Origin: Dermatophilaceae bacterium Sec6.4
GTDB taxonomy: Bacteria > Actinomycetota > Actinomycetes > Actinomycetales > Dermatophilaceae
Direction of reading: 5' to 3'
Length of the DNA: 64,000 nucleotides
NCBI GenBank assembly: GCA_039636865.1
Contig: CP144172.1
Span: forward strand, 2,914,001 to 2,978,000
Positions 16,645 through 25,633 of this stretch are shown piece after piece. Below the pieces are notes generated by a model. That model made no database searches, was not told the origin of the DNA, and worked only from the letters and a program-made list of their open reading frames with translations. Both the position numbers and the translations under genes were made by a program. Each line of letters starts with the position of its first letter. Position 1 is the stretch's first letter.

Positions 16645-17370
16645 ATGGAAACAATGTCCAAGCTTGATCCAAGCGCTGTGGAGAGCCCCACATCGACGCG
16701 CGCCGTGGACCGCGCAATGGCCCTGCTGTCCGAGGTGTGCAGCGAACCCTCGCTCACGCTGAGTGAGTGCGCCCGCCGCACCCAGCTACCGGCGAGCACC
16801 GCCCTGCGACTGTTGCGCACGTTGGAAGGATCCGGTTTCGTGACCCGTGACGTCAGGGGCAGTTTCGAAGCCGGCCCGCGGATGGTCCAGATCGGTACCC
16901 GGGCGCTGAGCGTGCACCGGATCCTGGAGATTGCCCGACCCGCGCTGGCGACGGTGGTGGATCGGACCGGCGAGTCCGCGTATCTTGCGCTGCCCGGCCC
17001 TGGACGGACGGCCGTGTACGCCGCCGCGCACGAAGGCACGTGGCCGATCCGGCACAGCTCGTGGATCGGGCGGGAGGTCGGCCTCGACGCGGCCGCTGTA
17101 CGGGCCGCGCTCGATGGGCAGACCGATGCCTGTGGGTACGTCACGTCCCAGGGCCGCCTCGAACCCGATATCACCGCCGTGGCCGCCGCAGTCCGCTTCC
17201 GCGACCGGATCCTCGCGGTGGTCACTGTGCTCGGACCGACGTACCGGCTGACCGGCACCGCACTGACGGACTGCGGCGCCGTGATGGCCGACGTCGCCCA
17301 CGATCTGGAACAACAGCTCGGCAACCCATCGACCATGCGTACGCCGCACGGCGTACGCCTGAACTCATAG
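16645..17370 (+). CDS. IclR-family transcriptional regulator
   Basis: The 241-residue protein has the IclR layout. A winged helix spans residues about 16-75 (STRAVDRAMALLSEV, LTLSECARRTQLPASTALRLLRTLEGSGFV). A C-terminal effector-binding GAF-like domain follows (ILEIARPALATVVDRTGESAYLA; ITAVAAAVR; ILAVVTVLGPTYRL). Its stop is 10 bases before the osmoprotectant ATPase, so it probably heads that operon and controls it. ATG codons at 16645 and 16654 are both possible starts. Confidence 0.88.
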   Translation: METMSKLDPSAVESPTSTRAVDRAMALLSEVCSEPSLTLSECARRTQLPASTALRLLRTLEGSGFVTRDVRGSFEAGPRMVQIGTRALSVHRILEIARPALATVVDRTGESAYLALPGPGRTAVYAAAHEGTWPIRHSSWIGREVGLDAAAVRAALDGQTDACGYVTSQGRLEPDITAVAAAVRFRDRILAVVTVLGPTYRLTGTALTDCGAVMADVAHDLEQQLGNPSTMRTPHGVRLNS

Positions 17371-17380
17371 GAGCTCCGCG

Positions 17381-18538
17381 ATGATCCGGTTCGACAACGT
17401 GACCAAGCGATATCCCGACGGGACCGTCGCCGTCGATTCATTGAGCGTGACGGCGCGCACGGGCAAAATCACCGTCCTCGTGGGCCCGTCAGGCTGCGGC
17501 AAGACGACGAGTCTGCGGATGATCAACCGGATGATCGAACCCACCGAGGGCTCGATCTGGCTGGACGACCGCGACACCTCCACGATCGCGACCCACGAGC
17601 TGCGACGGGAGATCGGCTACGTCATCCAGCACGCGGGCCTTTTTCCACACCGCACCATTGTCGACAATGTCGCCACGGTGCCGCTCCTGCTCGGTGCGAA
17701 CAAGAAGAAGGCCCGCAAGGACGCACTGAACTTGATGGAGCGCGTCGGCCTCGACCCGGCATTCGCCAAGCGGTATCCGGCGCAACTGTCCGGCGGGCAA
17801 CAGCAGCGCGTCGGCGTGGCCCGCGCGCTGGCTGCCGATCCGCCGGTGATGCTGATGGACGAGCCATTCTCGGCCGTGGACCCGGTCGTGCGTGAACAAC
17901 TGCAGGATGAATTCCTGCGCCTGCAGGAAGACCTCGGCAAGACGATCGTTTTCGTCACCCACGACATCGACGAAGCCATCAAACTCGGTGATCAGATCGC
18001 CGTGCTGCGCGTCGGTGGCCAGCTGGCTCAACTCGCCAGCCCGGCTGACCTGCTCGCCCGACCGTCCGACGCGTTTGTCGCCGGTTTCGTAGGGCGTGAC
18101 CGTGGCTACCGCGCGCTGGGCTTCAGCAGCGGGCACACTTTGCCCCACCACGGTGAGCAGACGGTCCGGATGGGCCAGCCGGCTCCGTCCGGCTCGGGTG
18201 GCGAATGGGTGCTCGCGGTCGACGACGAACGGCACCCGCAAGGGTGGGTCAACTCCGGTCAGGCTGCTGGCCGCTCCGTGACCGAGGGGATGCTCTACCG
18301 CGGCGGAACCCTCGCCACCGACGGCGGGTCGCTGCGTGGCGCACTGGATGCCTGCCTGTCCTCACCATCAGGTCGGGGGGTGGTCGTCGATGAGGACGGT
18401 CATCTCCTCGGAAGTGCCCAGCTGGACGAGATTGTGCAGCTGATCAAAAAACAACCCGGACCACTCGCCGAGGTCGATCCCCGTGCAGATGAGCTTGAGG
18501 GGTCCGGACGGCCGGTGCTCGAGAAGGATTCGGCATGA
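17381..18538 (+). CDS. opuCA: Osmoprotectant ABC transporter, ATP-binding protein
   Basis: The 385-residue protein is the ATPase of a quaternary-amine (glycine betaine, carnitine or choline) importer of the OpuC/ProV type. Walker A is GPSGCGKTT at residues 35-43, the signature LSGGQQQR at 136-143 and Walker B VMLMDEP at 156-162. The TTSLRMINRMIEPTEG block is characteristic of this subfamily. The region after residue 240 is divergent; RGVVVDEDGHLLGSAQLDEI near residue 330 looks like half of a CBS domain, which in relatives senses ionic strength. The stop overlaps the next start. Confidence 0.93.
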   Translation: MIRFDNVTKRYPDGTVAVDSLSVTARTGKITVLVGPSGCGKTTSLRMINRMIEPTEGSIWLDDRDTSTIATHELRREIGYVIQHAGLFPHRTIVDNVATVPLLLGANKKKARKDALNLMERVGLDPAFAKRYPAQLSGGQQQRVGVARALAADPPVMLMDEPFSAVDPVVREQLQDEFLRLQEDLGKTIVFVTHDIDEAIKLGDQIAVLRVGGQLAQLASPADLLARPSDAFVAGFVGRDRGYRALGFSSGHTLPHHGEQTVRMGQPAPSGSGGEWVLAVDDERHPQGWVNSGQAAGRSVTEGMLYRGGTLATDGGSLRGALDACLSSPSGRGVVVDEDGHLLGSAQLDEIVQLIKKQPGPLAEVDPRADELEGSGRPVLEKDSA

Positions 18539-19236
18539 TTGCCGCCTCAGGTGCCCCGAGCTCCTCGCCGTGGGCCTTCTGGAGCTACTTCATGGACCAC
18601 CGCAGCGCTGACCTGGAACTGCTCTGGTCGCACACCTGGCTGTCGGTGGTGCCTGTTGTGGTGGCGTTGGTGATAGCTCTCCCGCTCGGCTGGCTGGCCA
18701 ACCGGTTCTCCTGGAGTTATCCGCCGATCATGTCGATCTCCGGGCTGCTCTACACGATTCCCTCCATCGCCCTCTTCGTGCTGGTACCGCCGCTACTCGG
18801 ACTGGATCAGCTCTCGCAGCTCCAGGTGCCGATCGCGCTCACGGTCTATTCCGTAGCGCTCCTGGTCAGGGTGGTCGCCGACGGACTCTCATCGGTCAGC
18901 GAGGAGACCCGTCAGGCAGCCACTGCCGTCGGCTACACCTCCGGCGCACGGTTCCTCAAGGTGGATCTGCCGATCGCCGTTCCGGTCATCGTCGCCGGCC
19001 TGCGGGTTGCTGTCGTGTCGAACGTCAGCATCGTGGCGATCGCAGGCACCATCGGTTTCCAGAACCTGGGCAGTCTGTTCATCACGGGATACCAGCTCTC
19101 CTCCGGAACGAGCCCGTACTACCCGCCGATCGTGCTGGGCCTACTGCTCTGCCTCATCCTCGCGTTGGCGCTGGACGCGGTGGTGATCGCCATCGGCAGA
19201 GGGCTCACCCCCTGGCGAGCGGCGGCCCGATCATGA
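18535..19236 (+). CDS. opuCB: Osmoprotectant ABC transporter, permease 1
   Basis: The 233-residue protein has five to six membrane segments and the binding-protein-dependent permease block (SSVSEETRQAATAVGYTSGARFLKVDLPIAVPVIVAGLR) that contacts the ATPase. ISGLLYTIPSIALFVLVPPLLGL matches OpuCB/YehW-like permeases of the quaternary-amine family. The start overlaps the ATPase stop by 4 bases, and the stop overlaps permease 2. It forms a heterodimer with the next product. Confidence 0.92.
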   Translation: MIAASGAPSSSPWAFWSYFMDHRSADLELLWSHTWLSVVPVVVALVIALPLGWLANRFSWSYPPIMSISGLLYTIPSIALFVLVPPLLGLDQLSQLQVPIALTVYSVALLVRVVADGLSSVSEETRQAATAVGYTSGARFLKVDLPIAVPVIVAGLRVAVVSNVSIVAIAGTIGFQNLGSLFITGYQLSSGTSPYYPPIVLGLLLCLILALALDAVVIAIGRGLTPWRAAARS

Positions 19237-20009
19237 TCGGCAATGTGATCGGCTGGCTCAACGATCCGGCCCACTGGCATGGTTTCGGAGCTACCGCCGG
19301 CATCACCTCTCAGCTGAAGTTCCACATCTTCCTGGTCGGCGCTGCACTGATCATGGCCGTCGTGATCGCGGTGCCACTGGGGTTGCTGATCGGGCATACC
19401 GGCAAGGGCAAGTCGTTCATCTCCATCGCGAACGCGATTCGTTCAATACCCAGCATCGGCCTGCTGATCCTGCTCGTGGTGATCATCGCCCCGCATTTCT
19501 ACGGCCGCACCCAGACCGGGTACATCATTCCGACCGAGATCGTGCTGGTGCTGCTGGCGATTCCGCCGATTCTCGCCGGCACCTATGCGGGCGTTGAAAA
19601 CGTCGATCCGGCCGTGCGTGATGCGGCGTACGGCATGGGAATGAAGGGCCACCAGGTTCTCTTCCGGGTCGAATTGCCGAACTGTCTTCCGCTGGTCTTC
19701 TCCGGGGTGCGATCCGCCGCGCTACAGCTCATCGCGACAGCCACGATCGCCTCCTTCGTAACGTTGGGCGGCCTCGGCAGATTCATCTACGACGGCCTGG
19801 CTCAACGCGACTTCCCGCAGATGATCAGTGGTGGACTTCTGGTCGCCGCACTGGCCCTGTTCGTCGACCTGGTGCTGTCCATCATCCAGCGCTTCACCGT
19901 TTCACGGGGAGTCAGCCGCAGGTTCTCCAAACGAGCCGACACCGCGCCGGGTTCGTCGCAGGTCGACGCACGGGTCGGCGCGCTCGACGAGGTCGAGGTG
20001 CCTGCCTGA
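19233..20009 (+). CDS. opuCD: Osmoprotectant ABC transporter, permease 2
   Basis: This 258-residue permease is homologous to the first one. SIANAIRSIPSIGLLILLVVI is the counterpart of the IPSIA segment, and NVDPAVRDAAYGMGMKGHQVLFRVELP is the ATPase-contacting loop. The N-terminus is longer and the C-terminus ends in a polar tail (residues about 225-258). It overlaps permease 1 by 4 bases. The pair of unequal permeases is typical of OpuC-type, not ProU-type, systems. Confidence 0.92.
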   Translation: MIGNVIGWLNDPAHWHGFGATAGITSQLKFHIFLVGAALIMAVVIAVPLGLLIGHTGKGKSFISIANAIRSIPSIGLLILLVVIIAPHFYGRTQTGYIIPTEIVLVLLAIPPILAGTYAGVENVDPAVRDAAYGMGMKGHQVLFRVELPNCLPLVFSGVRSAALQLIATATIASFVTLGGLGRFIYDGLAQRDFPQMISGGLLVAALALFVDLVLSIIQRFTVSRGVSRRFSKRADTAPGSSQVDARVGALDEVEVPA

Positions 20010-20057
20010 CCCACTTGTTTTCTTCACTCACCAATGCACGTCATCACAGGAGTAGAC

Positions 20058-21017
20058 ATGATCAAGCGCAACATCACCATCGTCGTAGCGGTAGGGCTCA
20101 GTCTGGGTCTCGCCGGGTGCGGCAAGGACAGCTCGAAGGCGGGCGGGAGCAACGCGCCATCGGCCAGCGGCAAAGCCACAGCCACGATCGCCTCGAAGCT
20201 GATCATGGGCGGCTCTTCGGAGTTCAAGACGCGCGCCAACGGGCTGCCGGGTCTGAAGAAGAACTACGGGGTCGTCTTCGGCAGTTACAAGGTCACTGAC
20301 ACCGGAGGCCCGGTCACCGTCGGCGCGTTGGTGAACGGTCAGATCGACGCGGCCGACATCTTCAGCACCGACCCCTCGATCAAGAAGTACGGATTTGTTT
20401 CCCTGAAGGACCCGAAGAACAACTTCGCGGCGCAGAACATCACCCCGCTGGTCACCAAGTCGAAGGCGACACCGGGGGTGCAGGCCGTACTGAACGCGAT
20501 TTCCGCGAAGCTGTCGCAGAAGGCGCTGGTGGACCTGGTCTCCCAGGCCATTACCGACAAGAAGGATCCGGCAGCGGTCGCAAAGGGCTTCTTAGCAGCG
20601 AACCCGCTCAACATGTCGGGCAAGGCAAGCGGTGTATCGGTCATCGTCGGCTCGTCGAACTTCCCGGAGAGCGTCGTGCTGGGAAACGTCTACTCCCAGG
20701 CTCTGGCGAGCGCAGGAGCGAAGGTCACCGACAAGTTCAATATCGGCAGCCGCGAGAAGTACTACCCGGCATTGAAGGCGGGTTCGATCAACGTCTTCCC
20801 GGAGTACAACGGCGCGTTGGCCAGTTACCTGGACAATTCGACGAGCGCATCCAGCACCGCCGAGGTTATGGCCGCACTCAAAAAAGCATTGCCCGCCAAC
20901 ATCGTGGCCCTGAAACCTGCACAGGCGCAGGACAACGACTCGGTGATGGTGACCGCGGCAACCGCCAAGAAGTACAACCTGGTATCGATCGGCGACCTGG
21001 CCAATAAAGCGCCCTGA
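20058..21017 (+). CDS. opuCC: Osmoprotectant substrate-binding lipoprotein, circularly permuted
   Basis: The 319-residue protein begins with a lipoprotein signal (GLAGC, cysteine 21). It matches the OpuCC/ProX type that binds glycine betaine, choline or carnitine, but the two sequence halves are swapped. Residues about 45-185 (GLPGLKKNYGV at 62-72, VNGQIDAADIFSTDP at 92-106, NITPLV, AISAKLS) are normally the second half. Residues about 193-319 (IVGSSNFPES at 196-205, NIGSREKYYPALKAG, INVFPEYNG, AQDNDSVMVTAATAKKYNL) are normally the first. A linker NMSGKASG joins them. AGGAG lies upstream of the start. A hairpin terminator follows at 21041. Confidence 0.9.
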   Translation: MIKRNITIVVAVGLSLGLAGCGKDSSKAGGSNAPSASGKATATIASKLIMGGSSEFKTRANGLPGLKKNYGVVFGSYKVTDTGGPVTVGALVNGQIDAADIFSTDPSIKKYGFVSLKDPKNNFAAQNITPLVTKSKATPGVQAVLNAISAKLSQKALVDLVSQAITDKKDPAAVAKGFLAANPLNMSGKASGVSVIVGSSNFPESVVLGNVYSQALASAGAKVTDKFNIGSREKYYPALKAGSINVFPEYNGALASYLDNSTSASSTAEVMAALKKALPANIVALKPAQAQDNDSVMVTAATAKKYNLVSIGDLANKAP

Positions 21018-21040
21018 CCGGTAATTTTTCTCACCACCAC

Positions 21041-21072
21041 TGTGCCGCCCCGTCCTTGGACAGGGCGGCACA
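21041..21072 (+). terminator. Terminator of the osmoprotectant operon
   Basis: TGTGCCGCCCCGTCC pairs with GGACAGGGCGGCACA with one mismatch, giving a 15-bp stem ending 55 bases after the binding-protein stop. A T-rich stretch (ATTTTTCTC) lies before rather than after it. The stem is strong and the position fits the end of the operon. Confidence 0.75.
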
Positions 21073-21119
21073 GCTGTCGCACGGCAGAATGAACGGGGCG
21101 ACTCGCCCGAACAAATCAA

Positions 21120-22430
21120 CTTTCAGGAGCCCCTGCACCGGGAGTTGAACGGCGATCGTCTCGCCGCGCTCGCTGCGCGCGCAGTCCGGGTGGCCCAGGT
21201 TGCTGACGGCACGGACCTCGGATTCCTGCAGGAGACCCGTGGCATCCGCGAGGATGCGAGCTGGCAGGTCGCCCCCTCGCGCCAGGCCTGACCGACCGTC
21301 GGGTCGAGATGACCGGGCCCACAGATCTGAAGATGGCGATCAATGCGCTCAATTCCGTGACGCCGGTAAGGAATACCGGGTGGTCCCCATCGACCAGCAG
21401 CCCACTACCATCCTGCGGCGGCGCGGCTGGCAGCTGCCCGAGAAACACATCCTGGTGGACGGCGAGACGACATCGGGTTCGCTGGTGGACTTCGCGCTGT
21501 ACTTCGTCGCGTGCGCCCGCAAGCGGATCGAGCGCGGCCACGGACCGTACTTCTACCTGCCGAAATTGAAGAGCCACAAAGAGGCCCGCATCTGGAATCG
21601 CGCGTACGTGACCGCTCAGAATTTCCTGGACATTCCGCAGGGCACCATTCGAGCCACCTGCCTGATCGAGACCCTGCCGGCCGCGTTCGAGATGGAAGAG
21701 ATCCTGTACGCGCTGCGCGACCACTCCTCGGGCTTGAACGCGGATCGGTGGGACTACCTCTTTCGGTCATCAAGACCTACCGCACCCGTGGTGCGAACTA
21801 CATCGTCCCGGACCGCAACACCGTCACCATGACAGTGCCGTTCATGCGCGCATACACCGAGTTGCTGGTGCACACCTGCCACAAGCGGGGCGCGTCGGCG
21901 ATGGGCGGGATGGCTGCCCAGATACCGACCAAGGACGAGCAGATCAACCAGGCCGCTTACGAAAAGGTCACCGCCGACAAGACCCGCGAGGCCAATGACG
22001 GCTTCGATGGCTCCTGGGTTGCCCATCCGGCTATGGTCAAGACCTGGTTCGAGGTCTTCGAGAAGGTCCTGGGCGGAAGGCCCAACCAGTTGGCCAAGAC
22101 CCGTGACGACGTCGATGTGCAGGCAGCAGGCCTGTTGGACGTGCGTTCGACCCCTGGCGGTGAGCCATCAACAACCTCATGGAGGACGCGGCCACAGCCG
22201 AGATCTCCCGATCGCAGATCTGGCAGCAGATCCAGAACCAGGTCCGGACGGCCGACACCGACAAACTCATCACCCGCGAGTGGGTGCTGCAGCTGGTCGA
22301 CGAGGTCATCACCGGGTTGCCAGGCGACGCGGGAGACTACGCCGCCGCCAAGGAGACCTTCCTGCAGGTCGCGGTCGCCGACGAGTACGCAGACTTCCTC
22401 ACCCTGCCTGCGGATGAGCGGATGCCCTGA
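21120..22430 (+). pseudogene. aceB: Malate synthase A, degraded
   Basis: Pieces of malate synthase A lie in order but in changing frames. LHRELNGDRLAAL and [18 protein letters not shown] start near 21135. [20 protein letters not shown] lies in another frame near 21300. [18 protein letters not shown] to NADRWDYLF (about 21408-21765), YRTRGANYIVPDRNTVTMTV to LLDVRSTPGG (about 21777-22163) and EDAATAEISRSQIWQ to EYADFLTLPADE (22182-22424) follow in further frames. Between the second and third pieces about 50-60 residues are missing, including the LADFEDA block, and about 35 are missing before the last. At least three frame changes and two deletions rule out a working enzyme. Confidence 0.9.
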
Positions 22431-22628
22431 CCGACCAACTGAAGCTACGAACTGCCAGCCCGACCGCTCCCGAGTGGTCGGGCCGGTCCGTTTGAGAGGT
22501 GGGTGGTGCCGCGACCGATCGACCCGAAACTGATACGACATGTTTCCGGTACCGCGCGTATCAGGCATCCGCTAGGCTCCTTTACTGCCCGTCAAGTAGA
22601 GCGCCATTCGTCCAAGGAGGTCCGCGCG

Positions 22629-23966
22629 ATGAGCACGCACACCAAGCCCAGCCTCGCCGGTAGGGGACAGGCCTTCGGGTTACGACTGATCGCCCGTGCC
22701 GGCGGCCTGGAGGCAATGAAGAACCCCGTGCTGCGCGCCAAGGTCGAACGCATCCTCTACAAGAGTGCTCAGCAGGGTTTCAAGGCCCAGACCACCGCCG
22801 GCAGAGCATTTACCCGCAGAGCCGGATCCGGTGCAGCGAACCGGCCCGAACGCACAACGCGACGGCGGGAGTTCGACCTGCGACCGTCCGAGGACCAGGA
22901 AATGATTCAGGAGGCTGCCCGAGAACTGGCTGACGAAGTCATCCGTCCCGCGGGTGGCCAGGCCGACACCGACCGCGCCATACCAGCCGATGTACGCATC
23001 CACGCCATCTCGATGGGCCTGACGTTGGTCGGTGTGCCGACGGAGCTGGGGGGCGTGGCCGAGGAAGCGTCCGCGGTAACCAGCGTGTTGGTGTTGGAGG
23101 AGCTGGCGCGCGGGGACATGGGACTCGCAGTCGCCCTGATGTCATCAGCCGCTGTAGCGAATGCGCTTGTCAACTACGGCAATTCCGCTCAGCAGCAGAC
23201 CTTTCTGCCGCCCTTCACCGACGATGACGACCCGGCCACCGGAGCTCTGGCGTTGATGGAGTCACAGCCGCTCTTCGACCCGATGAAACCGCTCACCACC
23301 GCCCGTTTGGAGGGCACAGGGGGCTCGCACATCGTGATCGACGGAACGAAGTCACTGGTCGTTTCCGCCGGAACGTGCGATCTCTACATCGTCTCGGCAC
23401 TGCTCGATGGCGAGCCGAGGCTGATCCTGGTCGAACCGGGCACCCCAGGACTATCCACCTGCGATGACCCCGCCATGGGTATCCGGGCCGCGGCAACGGG
23501 ACTACTGCGTCTGGATGCAGTACGGGTGCCGAGCTCCAACGTGTTGGGCACTGCAGCGGACATGCGTGACGCCGTCCGTCGCAGCCGGTTGGCCTGGGCC
23601 GCTGCAGCGGTCGGCACCGGGCAGGCGGTGGTAGATCACCTCAAGGCCTACACAGTGCAACGCACTGCATTCGGTGAGCCCATCGCCTGGCGCCAGGCAG
23701 TCGCCTTCACGATCGCCGACGCCGCGATCGAGGTCGATGCGCTCCGTCTGGTCGTCTGGCGGGCTGCCGCACAACTGGACGCCGGTCTCGACCCGGCTGC
23801 CTCGATCGCTCATGCGCGAAGCCTCACCTCGACGTACCTGACACGCGTCGGATCGGATGGTGTGCAGCTGCTGGGCGGACACGGTTTCGTCAAGGAGTAC
23901 GACAACGAGCGTTGGTACCGCGACCTGCGCGGGGCCGGTGTGCTCGAGGGCACCCTGTTGGTCTGA
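22629..23966 (+). CDS. Acyl-CoA dehydrogenase family protein (pair 1, first gene)
   Basis: The 445-residue flavoprotein has an extra N-terminal arm of about 85 basic residues before the acyl-CoA dehydrogenase core (LRPSEDQEMIQEAARELADE). The middle beta-domain is divergent: the usual TEP/S motif is replaced by ALMESQP near residue 210. The C-terminal helical domain has QRTAFGEPI and QLLGGHGFVKEY. It ends abruptly at VLEGTLLV, shorter than most members. AAGGAGG lies 7 bases upstream of the ATG at 22629. The next gene encodes a second member, so they may form a hetero-oligomer acting in fatty acid or sterol side-chain oxidation. Confidence 0.88.
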   Translation: MSTHTKPSLAGRGQAFGLRLIARAGGLEAMKNPVLRAKVERILYKSAQQGFKAQTTAGRAFTRRAGSGAANRPERTTRRREFDLRPSEDQEMIQEAARELADEVIRPAGGQADTDRAIPADVRIHAISMGLTLVGVPTELGGVAEEASAVTSVLVLEELARGDMGLAVALMSSAAVANALVNYGNSAQQQTFLPPFTDDDDPATGALALMESQPLFDPMKPLTTARLEGTGGSHIVIDGTKSLVVSAGTCDLYIVSALLDGEPRLILVEPGTPGLSTCDDPAMGIRAAATGLLRLDAVRVPSSNVLGTAADMRDAVRRSRLAWAAAAVGTGQAVVDHLKAYTVQRTAFGEPIAWRQAVAFTIADAAIEVDALRLVVWRAAAQLDAGLDPAASIAHARSLTSTYLTRVGSDGVQLLGGHGFVKEYDNERWYRDLRGAGVLEGTLLV

Positions 23967-24009
23967 ATCGGCCCTGTCTGAATCGACCTCGAACGAGAGG
24001 AACCACACC

Positions 24010-25260
24010 ATGATCGATCTTGAGGTCCCCACGAAGTTCCGCCCGTTGCTGACCCAGGCAGCAGCACTGGCCGATGACCTGTTCCGTCCGATCAGCCGTA
24101 AATACGACCTCGCGGAGCATGAGTACCCGACCGAGCTGGACCTGTTGTCGGCGTTGCTGGACGGAATGTCCGATGCCGGCGCGAACCAGGGAGCGGGAGC
24201 AAGTGGGTCCACGCGCGCTGCGGTTGATACCGAGCCGGCCGGTGTGGGTGCGGGTCGAAACGACCGGCAGGGCAAACCCAACAAGAACGGCGCCAATCTC
24301 TCCTCGGCCCTGTCGGTCATGCAGACCTGCCGGGGAGATGTCGGCCTGACGTTGTCGATACCTCGCCAGGGCCTGGGCAACGCCGCCATCGCCGCTGTGG
24401 CCAACGATGAACAGAAAGCGCGGTACGGCAACCGCTGGGCGGCCATGGCCATCACCGAACCGGGCACCGGATCGGACTCGGGTGCTCTTCGCACGACGGC
24501 GACCAGGGACGGGGACGAGTACGTCCTGAATGGCGAGAAGATCTACGTCACCGCCGGCTCACGCGCCGAGCTGGTCGTTGTGTGGGCCACCCTGGACCGC
24601 TCGCTCGGTAAACAGGCGATCAAATCCTTCGTTGTCGAGACCGCCAATCCCGGTATGCAGCTGGTGCGGCTGGAACACAAGCTGGGCATCCGGGCCTCCG
24701 ACACTGCGGCATTTCTCCTGCAGGACTGTCGGGTCCCTGCTCGTGATCTACTCGGCGACCCGCAGATCCGCACCGAGGGCGGCTTCGGCGGCGCCATGCA
24801 GACGTTCGACAACACCAGACCGCTGGTTGCGGCCATGGCCTGCGGTCTCACGCGCGCCTGCCTGGACCTGACCACGGGGTTACTCACAAAGGAAGGCGTC
24901 ACACCCGACCTGGATGCACCTCTGAGCACCCAGTCCTACGCCGCGACGCGGCTGATCCAGATGGAAGCCGACTATGAGGCGGCGTATCTGCTGGCCCTGC
25001 GGGCGGCGTGGATGGCCGACAACGGTCAGCCGAACTCGATGCAGGCTTCGATGGCCAAGGCGAAGGCGGGGCGAACCTGCGTGAACGTCGCGCTGTCCTG
25101 CATCGAGCTGGCCGGGGGAAGCGGCTATTCAGAGAGCGAGCTGTTGGAGAAGTGGGCGCGCGACGCCAAGATCCTGGACATCTTCGAAGGCACCCAACAG
25201 ATCCAGCTGCTGATCGTTGCCCGCCGTCTGCTCGGACTGTCCTCCAGCCAGCTCAAATAG
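24010..25260 (+). CDS. Acyl-CoA dehydrogenase family protein (pair 1, second gene)
   Basis: The 416-residue protein is a full-length member. AITEPGTGSDSGALRTTATRDGDEY is the FAD and substrate block near residue 140. YVLNGEKIYVTAG follows, and IFEGTQQIQLLIVARRLL at the end keeps the glutamate of the EGT motif that serves as catalytic base in medium-chain enzymes. A low-complexity insert rich in Gly, Ala and Ser lies near residues 58-95. It follows the previous gene after 43 bases and is probably co-transcribed. The substrate class cannot be fixed from sequence. Confidence 0.9.
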   Translation: MIDLEVPTKFRPLLTQAAALADDLFRPISRKYDLAEHEYPTELDLLSALLDGMSDAGANQGAGASGSTRAAVDTEPAGVGAGRNDRQGKPNKNGANLSSALSVMQTCRGDVGLTLSIPRQGLGNAAIAAVANDEQKARYGNRWAAMAITEPGTGSDSGALRTTATRDGDEYVLNGEKIYVTAGSRAELVVVWATLDRSLGKQAIKSFVVETANPGMQLVRLEHKLGIRASDTAAFLLQDCRVPARDLLGDPQIRTEGGFGGAMQTFDNTRPLVAAMACGLTRACLDLTTGLLTKEGVTPDLDAPLSTQSYAATRLIQMEADYEAAYLLALRAAWMADNGQPNSMQASMAKAKAGRTCVNVALSCIELAGGSGYSESELLEKWARDAKILDIFEGTQQIQLLIVARRLLGLSSSQLK

Positions 25261-25264
25261 CACG

Positions 25265-25633
25265 TCACACGTTCTCCAGCGCAGCCCGAGCGATGGCCAG
25301 CAGTTCATCGGCGCCCAGCCCGAGATCCCTGGTCTGCTCGGCAAAGGTGCGCGCAGCCTGCACCGCGAGGGCGCCCGACTCTTGGCTCCCTGCACTGATG
25401 AAGGTGCCGGCCCTGCCGCGGCCCTGCACCACACCTGCCTGTTCGAGGCGCGTGTAGGCCTTGGCGACCGTGCCGGGCGCCACACCCAGACCAGTCGCGA
25501 GCGCACGTACAGTCGGCAACCTGGTGCCGGGTGGCAGTTCGCCAGCGGTCGTACCGGCCACGATCTGCCGACAGATCTGCTCGTACGGCGATGCCGTGTC
25601 GCCAGGGTCTATCCGCAGCCCCGCGATCACCAC
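25265..25633 (-). CDS. Short GntR-family regulator (YtrA type)
   Basis: The 122-residue protein is little more than a GntR winged helix (SPYEQICRQIVAGTTAGELPPG, LPTVRALATGLGVAPGTVAKAYTRLEQAGVV) with a short C-terminal helix for dimer formation, as in the YtrA subfamily. Its start (GTG at 25633 or 25630) overlaps the stop of the DUF427 gene, so the two form an operon. It converges on the acyl-CoA dehydrogenase pair, 4 bases from that stop. YtrA-type repressors usually control neighbouring genes in response to small ligands. Confidence 0.85.
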   Translation of the reverse strand: MVIAGLRIDPGDTASPYEQICRQIVAGTTAGELPPGTRLPTVRALATGLGVAPGTVAKAYTRLEQAGVVQGRGRAGTFISAGSQESGALAVQAARTFAEQTRDLGLGADELLAIARAALENV

